A stretch of DNA of 64,000 nt from NCBI GenBank assembly GCA_035582835.1, contig JAYKAV010000944.1, positions 717,932 to 781,931 of the forward strand, in the 5' to 3' direction. Position 1 is the first letter of the stretch. Every line of letters begins with the position of its first letter. A model generated the notes under the pieces. That model was given only the letters and a program-made list of their open reading frames with translations. It was not told where the DNA came from and did not search any database. This document shows, in pieces, positions 10,652 to 23,439 of this stretch. This DNA comes from Phoebastria nigripes (Eukaryota; Chordata; Aves; Procellariiformes; Diomedeidae). A program made the translations under genes and the position numbers.

Positions 10652-13648
10652 AGAGTTGTGTGGCTCTACCTCAGAGAAGGAGGGTTGGAAGAGCATCAGT
10701 CCAAGGTCACAGCCAACTACCACTGTAGAAACCCAACCTTTGTTCACAGTGATGATCCCAGACCTCTCTCCCAGCTCCTTCTCGGTAGATGTGACATGGG
10801 TGATCTGAAGACAAAACAGTTCCCAGCGCAATCCTTTTAGAGGGACTGAGATTTCCCATTTTCCCCTTTTCCAGCCTACGCTTCCTCACAGGGGTAAGAC
10901 ACAACGAAAAGCATAGGCTTGTCTTCTCCTGCTCCCTTCAGCATTCCAGGCACCTGCCTGTCCCTCTGAGGAGAAGGCAGATGGCGCACATGGCTGTGAC
11001 CATGACCGTTGGCATCCATTTGTCATTTCATATGCACTGCAAGAAGCGTTTTGACTTTGTGTATGTGTCTTTAGCTGTCTGACATCAATGTAAGCAAAAT
11101 GTTGGAGGGCTTATTACACTCTCATATTTTTGCGTGCCTACAAGGCGATGAGTGAAAAAGCACCTGCAGATATGGTAGAAATCATCAGTCAGCTCTTTAA
11201 TTGTGTCTTTTGTTGATGGTAAAGTAGATTAGTGCTGGATACTGGAGGCTGCAGAGGATCAGCACCCATTCTCATGTTTCCCAGCGACTTCCCAAATGGC
11301 TTTCTGGACAAGCCATTTTTCAGGCTAAGGACTCAGTTCACCCTTCTGTAAGCATGACAATAATTAAAAGCCAGGGACGTCTCTTGGGATGCACCAATTG
11401 CAATAGTGATTAATCACTGTTAACTAAAGCGAAGATAGCTCTGGGACAGAAAACACTACTGACAGTATTGAACTACTTGATTTGTTCAACAACTGATGGA
11501 CACTTCTGGTGCTAGGCTGAAGACATGCTTTGGGTAAGTGGATTATGATCTGGAGGAGAGCCGGCTTTGGGATGAATACACGACAAAGGTTAGCAGCCCT
11601 TGACATGCCTAACCAAGCCATTGACATCCCTAAATTCACCCCAGAAATACAATCACGCCTTTCCCTGCAGCGTGGGAACGCTCAAGCGTGATAGATCTGT
11701 GCTGAACAGTGCCCACCCTTTGCACAGCTGTTGTGCTTACTGACCTTGAAGAAACACCTATTCTGCTCGAAGGATTTTGCTCAGTTGTTATTTTTACTCT
11801 GAGCATTTCATTGCCAGGGAAATCCCTCTGGTTTTGGCTTGTCTGGCAGTCCTGTGGCAGCCCATGCTGCTGATCATGGATGGCTTGTCTAAGCCATGCT
11901 TGATCTGCCCATGTACTTCAGGAGCACCAGCTTGGCCACCTCTGGGCAGATCATCCTTTGCTGTTCTGAGATTGGTGTACACCACTCCTGGTGGTTATTA
12001 GGGCTTGCAAAATGAACCAGCTGGCAGCAACTAAAGTTACAACATCCTGCGGCATCATGAAACATCCTCTGATTGGGTATTTCCAAGTATCTGCGTTCGA
12101 AGTGTCTGCCTCCCATGTCCTTTTCTGAGATGTGTCTTGTGCTTGCTAGCACTTTTTGTATTCACAACTGGTTGCTTTCTCCATGTCTCATCATGATTCA
12201 CTGCTTCAAGGGCTCTTTAATATGCAATTCTCTTTGTTCCCACAGCCCAGACCACTAAATGATTTAGCGTGTGGCTACAGAGGAGAGCACTGCATTTGGC
12301 TTCTCTGCTGGGAAGGGTGGGCTTCAAGACACCACTGGAAAGTAAAAGTTCCTCTTCCTCAAGGCTTTTGAATTTATATGTCTTAACACTAACTCTGCAG
12401 ACATTAATCACAACGTAAGCAACTCCAGAGCTAACCCATGTGTCTCCAAATTAGGGAAATGGGGAGGAAAGGATGATACGATGGCTTAGGCACTGAATGC
12501 AGACACAGGGGCATAAATTCAGCTCTGCAGCAATCCTGTGAGATCCTAGAGGAGCTCTGTAGGGTTGCATATGAAGAGGAGTAACTCTTGAATATTGAGA
12601 CAATCAGTTGTGAGCCATCTGAAATTCCTTTGGAGAGCTATTGGGAGAAGAAAGCTTTGCTCTTTGTCCTCTCTACTTTGATCACAATGGGAGAGAATTT
12701 GAATGGACTTGTGCCTTGGACATAGATGGGAAGGAATTTTTTCACCACCAATGTGAAAAGCATTGCTTCAGTCTGGGATGCCTAAGAATTTGGGAAAAAG
12801 ATAGGAAAGTGAGGGTTTGCACTGAAGAGGGTCACCTCAAGGAAAAATTTTGGGAGCAACCTTGGTCTGAACAGAATCGTGGGAAAGAGCCAAGTGAACA
12901 ATAGGAAATGATCTGTCGACTATGAGCACGAGTTTACAAACAACCCCTGAAACACAGTGTGCCGGGCCAGTGGTCTACATATTCCTTTATTTCAAGCTGC
13001 ACTAATAATTTGCCCTGTTTTACAACTTTTTGACCGTAGACTGAAGGTAAAAGTGATGCTATACAGAGCAGAGGGCTTTGTTAGGATGGGAGGGGACCCA
13101 GGAATGATGCAGCAACTCAGGGGCACTGGGGAGGTGTTGAGAAACCTTCAGCCATCTGAGTGTCACTGCCCCAGCCACGCTCACAGCAAGTGCCGAGGAG
13201 GTGGAGTGGGAAGCTGGAGCTGGGTGTGTAGAGGAGCATGAAGAATCACAAAGTGTTTATTCAAGGTGGGCCCAATTGCTGGGTGCCTTGTGACAAGAGA
13301 GTTATTTTGTGGATGAGTGAGCAGCTGTCGCTCCGTTTGCATGACTGGTAATATCAGAATGAAGCCATTCGTGCAGAAGGGAGCCTCCCGGCAAGTGCAT
13401 GTTACCGCATCCAAGGTGCCTGGGGTATGGGTTCAGGCTATGCTGCCACTTGCAAATGCCTCCGATGCCCCACGTTTGAACCCGTTTACTGGAGGAACCT
13501 GGCACACCACGTCCTTCAGGGGAATATAATTCTCTCCAAAATCCACTGCACGCTGCCAGATCTCAGGGTATGATCTTTTACTGTTCTTTGTTGGCTGTTC
13601 ATCCGGTATCAGGAGGAGACAGATCTTGGGGAGGACCTTCATACACTG
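10652..13648. other. intergenic, no feature recognised
   Basis: No exon, RNA gene or confident repeat. A weakly MIR-like stretch near 12470-12540 (a GGCTTAGGCACTGAATGC-type head) is too diverged to call. Confidence 0.35.
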
Positions 13649-14165
13649 TGTACTGGGTCTGGCTGGGATGGAATTAGCTTTCTTTCTACCAGCCCATATG
13701 GTGCTATGTCTTAGATTTGTGACCAAAACAGTGTTGATAACACATCAGTGTTCTGGCTATTGCTGAGCAGTGCTTGCATAAGGCTTTCTCTGTTTCTTAT
13801 GCTGCCCCACCAGCGAGGAGGCTGGGGGTGCAGAAGAAGTTGGGAGGGGACACAGCCAGGACAGCTGACCCCAACTGACCACGAGGGATATTCCATACCA
13901 TACAACATCAAGCTCAGCAATAAAATCTTGAGGAAAGAAGGAGGAAGGGGGGATATTTGGGGTTATGGCATTTGCCTTCGCAAGTATGGTTACGCATGGT
14001 GAAGCCCTGCTTTTCTGGAAATGGCTGAACACCTGCCTGCTGATGGGAAGCAGTGAATGCATTCCTTACGCATTCCTTATTCCTTTGTTTCACTTATTAA
14101 ATTGTCTTTATCTTGACCTGTAAGGTTTTTGCCTTCACACTGGATCCTGCACTTGCATTTTGCTG
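13649..14165 (+). mobile_element. older, diverged LTR related to the 10.05 kb LTR
   Basis: The segment follows the 10050-10646 LTR block by block: TGTACTGGGTCTGGCTGGGAT at the start, AACAGTGTTGATAACACA, the GAGGAGGCTGGGGGTGCAG block, AGGGATATTCCATACCATA, TGGCTGAACACCTGCCTG and CTTATTAAATTGTCTTTATC. It has many substitutions and small indels, and its last part (after about 14125) no longer aligns. No target-site duplication was found. It lies in the same orientation 3 kb downstream of the first LTR but is much more diverged, so the two look like independent insertions of related families and not the two ends of one provirus. Confidence 0.75.
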
Positions 14166-16059
14166 GTGTTAAAGCATCCAAAACTCATGCACCTCCAAGG
14201 ACACATTTAAAACCACTACTGCAGGTTGGTCCTTGCATAAGCTCCAGGTGACTCTGTTATATTTCCCCTGCAACCAGCATACAGATGTTGTGGCTTCATA
14301 TCTCCAAGGCCTCTTCTCCAGCCCCACAACCAACTGGCAGGATCCTGCCTGATCCATACGGCTAAACTCTCAGCCTCCAAACCACGGTGGTTGATCCAAA
14401 CTGTCTCCTGGCAATGGTCCCTGGCCTGTGCTAAGCTGGGAAGTGTTTGGGTTGATGCTTGTTAGTTTGGGCTAAAGCAGGGCCAGGGCTATCTATGAAC
14501 CATGTAGGTGAGCGAGTTCCTGTACCCACTCAACCCCGTTTGATTTACCAGTACAGAGCTATAGCTTGTGCATCNCTCCCTCCTCCAAACCCTGCTTCTT
14601 TCACAGCTCTTCTGCCAATGACTCCTGCTCTACAGCCATCCCAAACATCCTCCTACCAGCCTGGCAGGCTCACTCGAGTCATGAAGCCATTATTCAAATC
14701 CTCAAATGGGCTTAAAAAGTATGGTTTAGTGTTCTGTTTTTCCCACTGTGTTTAGAGGCACACTGAGTCACTGTTGAAAAGGGCTTTGACCAACCCGCTG
14801 CCTGCCCTTACNGGAAGGGGTTGCATCACAAACTTTTCAATACCACCTACGTTCCTGCTCGGCTGCCAGGATTTCAAAGCAATCACTGCACAATTACAGG
14901 CTAACTATACAATAAAGAAAAGGGAATGGTACCATCCCACTGTGATCTCACGGAGAACCACAGAACTGTTCTTTAATAAAGGTAAATCGGTTTTTGCTTT
15001 TGCTGCATAATGAGCCTCTGATGATTTCAGCAGGAGAAATCCCAATTAGAAACGGGTGGAAAAGGGGCGTCCCATCTTGGGAGCATGTTGGAAAGCCTCA
15101 GAATTTTTCCTATTGTGCTTTGTGGTTAAACTAAAGCTTTTACATTTAAAAAACCACCCTGAATTANCCAGGCACAATGCTGCAAAGCAGGATTCAAGCC
15201 TTCCTACCCCTTTTTTTCACCTACTAGAGTCTGGTGAGAGGAACATCACCTTCCACCCCCGTTACGATCCAGAGCACTAGTGTATGGGCTGTTTGGTGGT
15301 GGGATTCTCTGTGGGAGCTGTTCTGCTTCATATAAATGACTATTTGCAAGGATAAAAGGGTAAGAGCTTGACATATTTCTAATACAATTTTATAAGAAAT
15401 TTGAAAAATCCCAAGGCAGCTGCAGTAGTGAAGAAGCAAAGCATCTGCTGGTTGAACCTGACCCAGACCCCAGAGAGAGTTGTAGGAACCACAAACTTGC
15501 ATTTTACTGCTTGTAGGTGCATTCTGTCACTAAACAACGATGGTGTTAGCCAGGAGGCAATCTCACAAGGCCAAATAACCTGTTTTGGCCATCTCCAGGC
15601 TATTAAGTGCTCTCCCTGTCCCATGTGGGTGCCCCCATCCCAACTGTCGCTTGGGAAATGATTGCATCCTGGAGCACAGGATGCAGGTGGCCAACTGAAT
15701 GTCTCCAAAGGTGTGACACCCCGCGTGGGAGTGGGCACCTTCTTCCCCGCATGGGAGGTGGTTTTCATGGGGCATTGCCTAAGGATGTGGTGGAGCCTGG
15801 TGTGGCATATTGTACTGCCTGTCATCAGGCCAGTGCAAGCAGATGTGTCAAGAGGGGTGTCTGTCCAGCACCGAGGTTTTTGCAGCTTCCAGCCAATGTA
15901 GGCTGCAGTTTCACCAGGTCCCTGGCCATTGCTGCGCTTCTTTTCTCGAGGGAGGAAGGAAATCTGCGGCTGCTTTTACCCTCCCTGACAGCTGAGGCAA
16001 ACCAACCCTACGGGCACAATAAACCAAACCCAGTCCAGACCAGCAGCCCCTCTACTGAT
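14166..16059. other. intergenic, no feature recognised
   Basis: No supported gene or RNA. Open frames on both strands around 15.4-16.1 kb overlap each other and the CR1 copy that follows and have no family signature. Confidence 0.35.
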
Positions 16060-16280
16060 TGGATATTAGGAAAAATTTCTTCACCGAAAGGGTTGTCAAG
16101 CATTGGAACAGGCTGCCCAGGGAAGTGGTTGAGTCCCCATCCCTGGAGGTATTTAAAAGAGGTGTAGATGTGGTGCTTAGGGACATGGTTTAGTGGGCAT
16201 GGTGGTGTTGGGTTGACGGTTGGACTTGATGATCTTAGAGGTCTTTTCCAACCTTAATGATTCTATGATTCTATGATTCT
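16060..16280 (+). repeat. CR1 LINE 3' end, 5'-truncated
   Basis: It begins ATTAGGAAAAATTTCTTCACC, reads through the end of CR1 ORF2 ([24 protein letters not shown] residues with frame damage), then GGTTGGACTTGATGATCTTA, TTTTCCAACCTTAATG and three ATTCTATG-type terminal repeats. It is nearly identical to the 3' part of the copy at 36384-36595, so both belong to one relatively young subfamily. Confidence 0.9.
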
Positions 16281-17202
16281 ACTGCTTTGGGACTACATGA
16301 GCAAGCAAGAGCTGTCTGGGGCTGGGTGTGAAGGGAGAGCTGGACTGTGATAAATGTAAAACCTTGTTGGACATCTCAGCCTGCCTCACTTACACTGGGA
16401 TGAATCCAGACTAGCTCCGCTCAGGCTGGTGATGATACACCACATAAGACCAGTGTGAAGTCAGAAGGACCACTAAGTGATGCAGCACATGGATGTTTGG
16501 AGGTTTATCTAAAGGTTTAAAACATTGAACACAGAAGATCTTTGCTTTACCTGACCTCCAGAGTGCCACTGGGAAGCTCTGTTTTTGTTTTTTGGGAAAA
16601 TAAATATCACCTAAATCTAGTGAAGCAGACAGGCTACGTGGAAACTCAGAACATGCCAGCCCACAGTCTGCACCCGGTTGTTATTGCCTGCAACAAGACA
16701 CCGACGTCCCTGTGCTCCAGTTTCCATTATATATAACAGGGATAGCAAGCATGTCTTCTTGCAGTGGAGTTTATGAAAGTAAACTCTACTGGTGCTTTTC
16801 TGGGGCTCAGAGAGCAAGTGGGGGGGTCATAGGGGGCTCTGAAATACAGATAAAACAGAGCAACAGGAAAAAATACCCAGCCTGCAATGTAAAACCCAAA
16901 GGTCCAGACTTGGAGCAATGGCTGTCCTTACTTTCTCCACCAGGAGCAAGCTCTGGCACGTTGAATTTACGTATCTAACTTCAAGCTGAATTTGCATAAA
17001 TAATTACATTTTATTGTGTGTATTTCTGCCCAAACTTTTATGTGGGATTGCTTGGAGGTTGGGCACCATCTTCTTCTGGAAGTTTTGCTCAGTGGTACAA
17101 GCAGGGACAGCAGCATGGTGGGTCAGCTGAGCTTAGGTAGGGAGGAAGGTGCACAAGGAGCCTGCCTGACTTTTTTCTTTCTCTCTCTTTTTTTTTTTTT
17201 TT
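16281..17202. other. intergenic, no feature recognised
   Basis: No gene, RNA or repeat recognised. It ends in a T-rich tract (17172-17202) that runs into an assembly gap. Confidence 0.35.
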
Positions 17203-17234
17203 NNNNNNNNNNNNNNNNNNNNNNNNNNNNNNNN
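17203..17234. other. assembly gap (32 N) after a poly-T tract
   Basis: A run of 32 N directly follows a CT-rich and then pure T tract. The homopolymer probably broke the assembly, and the true missing length is unknown. Confidence 0.95.
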
Positions 17235-18635
17235 AGCATTTCCTGAGTATCCCATGCCATAAGGGATGGCGGTACCTTAGATCCCAACCACACCACCCCT
17301 GCCTGGATCCGNATGTGTTTTTCATGAGATAGGGCTCAATTCTTGATTTTTCTGGCAGATGGGGCAATGTCGTCTCTCTGACCGACCAAGGAAAGCACAC
17401 AGCCACCCTGCCACGTGGTCCCTCAGGCAAGAGGTGATCTGAGACTGAATTCCCTCGGGCGTTTCAAACCCAGAAAGGTTTACTGTAAAGCCTTTAAAAA
17501 CAAGTGTCGTGTTGTTTTTGGCATACAAATTCTGGCATGTGGAGCTTTCTTTTTTCTCTTTCTAGAGGACAGCCGTAGCTAAGCACGTATATCATGACAG
17601 CCTTTGTAATTTGCTACCTCTTCTGCAGCGACTGAGTTTTGTGCCATGTGCTATGGGTACCGAGCACTTGAAAANTCTCATGCTAAAGCTCTTCTACTTT
17701 CTGGCCTGTTGAACAGATGGATGGCATAAGTAGAAATTGTTATTTATTTTTTAAGAGCTATTTCATCCCTTAAGAAAACACTCCTTCAAAAAGCAGAACA
17801 GGGAGAAGAGAATCTGCCTTTAGTAGTAGCTATTAGGTGGGGAATGGTGTCCCGAAGGAAACAATCGAAGCCTCTTCACTTGGAAGTTTTAAAATTACAG
17901 CGAATAAAGTATTAAAGACTACCCTGCAAGACAGAAACTGGCACAGGTTGATATAGACACCGAGGGTTGAGGGCTGTAGGCTTTGCCATGCCTTGCATTA
18001 GGGGTCTGGCCTGCATAAAGGAGCCACAACCTCCTGTAATACAGCTAAGCTAGATAGTGTGGTGGATAGCGCAGTGTCCTGCGATGCTAAATCCAAAGAT
18101 TTCATAAAGCGATGCTGACCTCAGGCTGGGGATGCTCCTATAGATCAGATACTAGGAAAAGGATTGTTTTCTCCTTGTCATGCTCTTACAGTTTTCCTCT
18201 GAGCATCTCCTATTTACTGGTTTTGGAGATATAATACTGGGCTCAACGACCCAGTTTGGATCTGACTCAGTGTGTTCCTTCTCTCAGTTGCCACTTTGGT
18301 GCAGAAATGAAATATAGTGAAAATAAGATAAGTTTTTCATGTGCTTCCCTAATTGTTAGACCTTCATCAGCCAGGTAAGATGATAAAGTTTGAGCAATCT
18401 GAGATGGAAATGGGGAAACTGTGTCCATGTCATAAACTGGGCATGCTGGATTTTCCTCTGTAATACCACATTCAAGGGATCCCTTTTGCATTCCTGAACG
18501 CAGTGGGTACGAACATTGAATGGAATTTCATAGGGGACTTCAAAATGGCACCCACTACCCCTAAAATGGGGATTTTCAAAGAATTTCAACAATCACAGCC
18601 AGATTCTGACCTTCAAAAGAGTTTTGCTCAAACTT
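17235..18635. other. intergenic, no feature recognised
   Basis: No gene, RNA or confident repeat seen on either strand. Confidence 0.35.
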
Positions 18636-18716
18636 TAATGGACTTTCAGGTCAGAAGAAACTCTTCTTATCATATAATTTGACCATCTGTGAAGCACAGT
18701 GCAACATAATCATAAA
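18636..18716 (-). repeat. ancient CR1 3' end fragment (probable)
   Basis: The + strand reads TCAGGTCAGAAGAAACTCTT, then ATCATATAATTTGACCATCTG. This resembles the reverse complement of an old CR1 3' end (GGTCAGACTAGATGATC...GGTCCCTTCTGGCC). The match is diverged, so the family call is tentative. Confidence 0.45.
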
Positions 18717-19188
18717 GAAATGAAAATATTATTCTGTTACTAGTTTATTAAGATTTTTAAAACTGCACCATAATGCCCAAGTGTGGCACATGGGAAATAT
18801 CAAGCCACTGCTTTGCTATTTAAACAGGAGTTGAATTCTTTTAAAGGCTGAGCTTAGCTGAGAGCGTTAAGCATAAAAAAATGTGATACTAATGATGCTA
18901 CNGGCTATCTTACGCAAATTGAGGTTTAAAAGAAAAAAAAAAGAAAAACTCTATTGCTTTCCCCACCTCTTCTGTGGCTTTGTCTGAAAACTTTCTTCTC
19001 TGTCAGGAAATNAAAAATAAACTTTGGTTTCTCATGTGCTTTAGCCAGCACCTTTCTAACACAAACAGTGCTGAGATATTGCAGTAAGAATAAAGTAGGA
19101 ATTAAATGGAATTTCTTGCAGCAAATCCATAGAGAAAAGGCNGTTGCACAACTTTTTGCCTGTAAAAGCTTATTTTTGGAAAAAGTGT

Positions 19189-19232
19189 ACATACATATGT
19201 ATATACATATATATTTACATACATATATTTAA
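19189..19232. repeat. AT-rich microsatellite of ACAT/ATATAC type
   Basis: Alternating purine-pyrimidine sequence built from ACATAC, ATGTAT and ATATAT blocks. No function is implied. Confidence 0.8.
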
Positions 19233-20555
19233 GAGAGGTCAAATTATGGTTTACATTTTTCAGTCTTGATTGTAATTGAAAAATGTGACCTCTAGATGGC
19301 AGAAACTCCCTCTTTTGGGCTTTTTTTTTTTTCTTTTTTAAATCCCTGCACAGGATGCCACAAAACCAAGTTTTAGTATAATAGATGGATTTATAAATAT
19401 TCAGCCTTATCCAAGCCTGGAGATCTCAGGGCACGGTGTGGCATCATCCAGCTCTAAGCCACACCAAATTTACTTTATGCTTATCATACTGAAAACCTTA
19501 AGCCATACTGCAACTATCGGTCCCCCTAGCCAGGCAGGTCCAAATGCTTTTTGGTGGCCAGTCATTTAGTGTAAGCCTGAGTGAAATCAGGATGAGCTAA
19601 GTCCCTAAATATTAGAGGATCTGGATTATTTGGGTGCATGATACAGCACGAGACAGAGAGGTGATGGGGGCATTACAGAATTATTTGCACAGTCTAGCTG
19701 ATATATCTATTAGGAAAGAGACTGGTTTGGGGAGTAAAAATTGGTTCCCTAGCTAAAAGTTTAGTATCTAGGCTAAGGGGGTCACTTGGTTTTTGCTGTC
19801 CGTGGAGTAAGATGGGTGATTCATTCCTCCTGCTTGGGGCATCCTCTTCATCCGAGGACCACTTCTGCTGCCTCACCCTTATAGCCTCCTACCTTCTTCC
19901 GCTGAAATTTGTGGCTTCCCATCCTCACCTCTGAAGCTAGGGACTGCACAGGCTGGNAACTGATGGTCTGGTCTGCAAACAAGGCGTTCACATGTTATTG
20001 CAAGCAGAGGATGACAGACTGGGCCACTTAGAGTGAAACGGGCTTTTATGTAACTGCCTTCCCATGGTATCAGGACCAAAATACACCTTGTCCTTTCTCT
20101 CTTCTGGCTCTGGGTAACAGGCAGGACTTTTCTTCACCCATTTCTTCCTCTTTATATTTTTGAATCTCTTTTCCCATCTCTGTTCTCAGCCAAGGGTTTC
20201 TGGACCTTGGCCAACATTGTGCTCTTCTAACACTGATGTAAAGCTTCAAGGTTTGTGGCTGCCTCATACCCTTCAGGAGCATGTCCTAGACTCACAGCTA
20301 GTTACCAAAACCACCCGCCTGCAGCCATGGGAGACATGGGTAAACCTGAGGGATATGAGGCAACAGTTTTATTCTGCCAGTAAACTGGAGCACATGAATG
20401 TAGGAAGCCAAGGACCAAAACCTTGACTATAGCCCAGCATTGACCAAAGAACCTGGGATAATCCTTGGTATTAATTAGCGAGGCTATGTTCAGGCAAGGA
20501 TTGGGTAGGTGAATAAATTAACAGGAGAAAAGCTTGTAATGCAGAATATAATGAA
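19233..20555. other. intergenic, no feature recognised
   Basis: No gene or RNA supported. A poly-T tract lies near 19320. Confidence 0.35.
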
Positions 20556-20790
20556 AAAATGTAAGAACGGCCAAACAGCTTCAGATGATGAGTCCATCCA
20601 GTCTCTACCAGTGGCTGAGCAGGCAAGCATGGTCAGGGCTACCAAATGCCTTTTTGAAGGCTAGCCTATTTGTTCCTCCTGAACCCTGTAATAACAATAA
20701 ATCCATTGTTTTGATGGCCAGAAAGGACAATTATAATCATGTTATCTGAGCTCCTCTGTAGGCCCAGCTCTTGAGTTTCATGCACAATTC
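20556..20790 (-). repeat. ancient amniote interspersed repeat, CR1-like end
   Basis: The + strand contains GTAAGAACGGCCAAAC...GTCCATCCAGTCTCTACCAG and, from 20711, TTGATGGCCAGAAAGGACAA, TTATAATCATGTTATCTGAG. The second block resembles the reverse complement of an old CR1 3' end. The first block resembles an amniote repeat reading '..AACGGCCATACTGGGTCAGACC..GTCCATCTAGCCCAGTATCC' that I recall from reptile and bird genomes but cannot name. They may be one element or two neighbours. Confidence 0.4.
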
Positions 20791-21381
20791 TACTTCTCCA
20801 TAAGCCAGCATGGTGAAACACGTACATCATGAGGATGAGGCTCAATTCAGCTAAGCCCAGCTCCAGCACAGGAGCAGGATCTCCCTGGGACCTGTCCTGG
20901 GAAAGGTGCATTTCCCAAGGTGGATGCCGTGTTGGTACCCTGGGATGTTACAGCCCTCAGGGTCTGAACGCTTTGGACTCTCATGGATTCACATGGCCCC
21001 TGGCCATGTTGTGCAGTGGGTCACTGTGTGCTGGAAGAAGGTGTCCTCTGCTCACTGGGGGAGACAGGAAAGGGCTACAGCCCAGCAACAGTTGCCGTGC
21101 TGCTGAGTACAGCTCATCTCACTTCAGTGAGATGCTCATGGCACATGGTTTTATATCTGATCAGGTCTTTAGGCTCCTACTATTGCCTATAAAGCCCTAG
21201 CAAATGATCCCAGCCAGTGATTCACCTCACCCTAAATCAGAAACCTACATTTGGTCTGATGACTCACTTCACTGACTGTGCTGGCTGGGTTTCTATTGAC
21301 ATTAAAGGGAGGCTAAACACCTACCTTGGATCTAGATGTCTGCCATAGACACGAGGTGCTTAATTCAGCTGCCCACACACA

Positions 21382-21528
21382 GGCACCTAGTGCCATTTGA
21401 GAGGTCCTGCAGTATCTGAGACATCTGCATCCCCTGGCAGGTATGACATGGGAGATCTCTGTCTTCTGGGCTAGCACCTGGAGGTCAGATGGGACAAGCT
21501 TGGGTATCTCACATGGCATGAGGTGTCC
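21382..21528. repeat. foldback repeat, copy 1
   Basis: Left arm 21382-21407 contains ACCTAGTGCCATTTGAGA. Right arm 21503-21528, read on the opposite strand, contains ACCTCATGCCATGTGAGA. About 18 of 22 aligned positions agree by eye, so the two ends form an imperfect inverted repeat around a spacer of about 95 bases. The same arm sequence occurs at 32.4, 44.0 and 54.6 kb. I do not recognise the family. See the finding on the foldback family. Confidence 0.55.
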
Positions 21529-21584
21529 GTAGTTAGAAACCTGAACTGAAAAATCAAGTTTCCAATAAGGAGTCCTCAGCAGAT

Positions 21585-21660
21585 TGGTTGAACAAACTAT
21601 CTAGGATGCTTGCATGGGAGATGCAGGTTTAATTCCCTGTTGTGACATTGTGTACAAACA
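21585..21660 (+). repeat. tRNA-like SINE head fragment (possible)
   Basis: CTATCTAGGATGCTTGCATG, then GGAGATGCAGGTTTAATTCCC resembles a tRNA-derived head with a B box (GGTTYRATTCC). Similar heads occur at 46.9 kb. The body of the element is not recognisable. Confidence 0.35.
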
Positions 21661-23219
21661 CCGGAGCCACAAAAGGGGAGTGAGCTGGGACATACTCAGC
21701 CCATTCAGCTGATGTTGTTTCTCTCTCCATATCTCACTTAGCTATTCAGTGGAGCAGGGAGGACTTGGATGCTGAGTGCTATGGCTACCAGACATGCTTT
21801 CCTCTGTCTCTGCATCCACCCCTGTCTTGTTCTGGCTGAAACAGTGATCAAGTTAAAATCAAGGGCAGGAAAAAGGTGACAACATAAGGAGATTAAAAAA
21901 AAGCCAGACACATTTTGCAATTTAGCAGGGCGGTGAGCCAGGATTGGCATTTCCACTGCGATCGTTTCTGCTGTGGGAAAGAGGGATTTGGGCAAAACCA
22001 AATCACATCCGTGGATGACTGCTTAATCAAAGCTGCTTGCACTGAAGGATGTGAATGCTTTCTGTGTTGCACTGATGTCTCTGGGTAAGGAAAACTCCAC
22101 CAACATGTGCAAGTTGCATGGCAGAGAGGAGAAGAAGCCTGGATGAGGTTTCGACTTGTCCCGAGTAAGAATCTCTGACATTGTGCCAATAAAATCCAAA
22201 ACCCATTAAGAAATGAAAATATGATCCTGAAGGTATCAAAGTGCCTTGAGCTGAAGGGAGAGAGAAGTGAGGCGAAGGGATAGAGGGCATCACCCATGAA
22301 TACAAACAGTCCCAGTGCAAGAGCTGGCTTCCACGTGGAGCCAAGGGCACCCNGAGGGACAGAGGGGGTGCCCCCGGGGGGGCCGCAGAGCTCAGGAAGT
22401 ATTGCACTCTTTTCCTCCATCCTGGAGCATGTAAAGGGCTTTATAAAGGGTGACAGGGAGGGAAAACTGTCATTTGGAAACTAACGTAATCCTCTGTCAT
22501 TCTCTCTGAGGGTTGTTGCAGCTTGGTGATGCTCAAACCAAAAGGACCATTTCATGCTCTCAGCAACCCCGTGATACCTCAAGCAGGGACCTTCATAGCT
22601 CTGTAACGTAAAATACCCTGAAAACTTCTCGATTCTTGGCTAGAAAGTTATCAAGCAGCGATGGGGATCACCAGGGGCCAATTAAAAGGTGAAACAAACC
22701 ATAATTGGGACTTGCACCGAAATACCTCCGTGCAGCCGGTGTCAAGAGCAGGCGCTTAGCTGAAAAGCCAGGTCCTTCGAAGAGGGCTTCAGTTCGACTC
22801 CCAAAAACTGCAGGCGCAGAAGCGATCTTTGCCTGGATGTTGCTGTTTCCTGAGAATAATGGCCCAATGTGTGAGCTCTGTGTCCATGCTGCTGCCTCGA
22901 TCCTGGGGCAAAGAGAGGTCCATCCAANGGTGATGGTAAAAGGCTGGTTTGTGTCCTTGTGTCCTCCCTGGGGAGGGACCGTCTGAGCCCCGGGGGAAGG
23001 TCTCAGGTCCCTCGCCCCACCATGGAAAATGAGTTTGGCAAGGCGTGGGGTCAGCAGGAGCAGGATCAGGCCCTGCATCTCGTACACGGCTCCGTGGTTT
23101 GGCACTTTCATCCCAACAGCCGCCCGTCTGGGGATTTGGAGAATACTGCGGAGATGGAGAAAGGAAGGAATAGAGTTTCACCTTTTATTCTTTTATCTTG
23201 GCAACAATGTGTGGTGGGA
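21661..23219. other. intergenic, no gene recognised
   Basis: GC content rises from about 22.3 kb. No exon with a family signature was found on either strand. Confidence 0.35.
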
Positions 23220-23250
23220 AAGAAAAAAAAAAAAGAAGAAGAAGAAGAAA
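23220..23250. repeat. poly-A / (AAG)n purine tract
   Basis: A run of A followed by several GAA units on the + strand, next to a C/T-rich stretch at 23280-23330. This purine-pyrimidine asymmetric region flanks the CpG-rich island. Confidence 0.8.
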
Positions 23251-23439
23251 TTGTGAATGGCAGAATTAACAATAATATAAGCCCCCCCTCTCCATCCCTC
23301 CTCCCTCTCCCTCTGCCGTCCATTCAGGAGACCGACAATAAACAAGGTCATTTGATTCATTCGGCTTGGGGTGTAAACAAAGTCTTACAATAAAATCCCC
23401 CCACCAGGGCCCCCCTTTTTCTCTAAGAATAGATGCCCC

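Noticed and set aside
15607..16167. 186-codon + strand open frame
   Set aside because: Its 3' part is the CR1 copy read out of frame, and the rest has no family signature.
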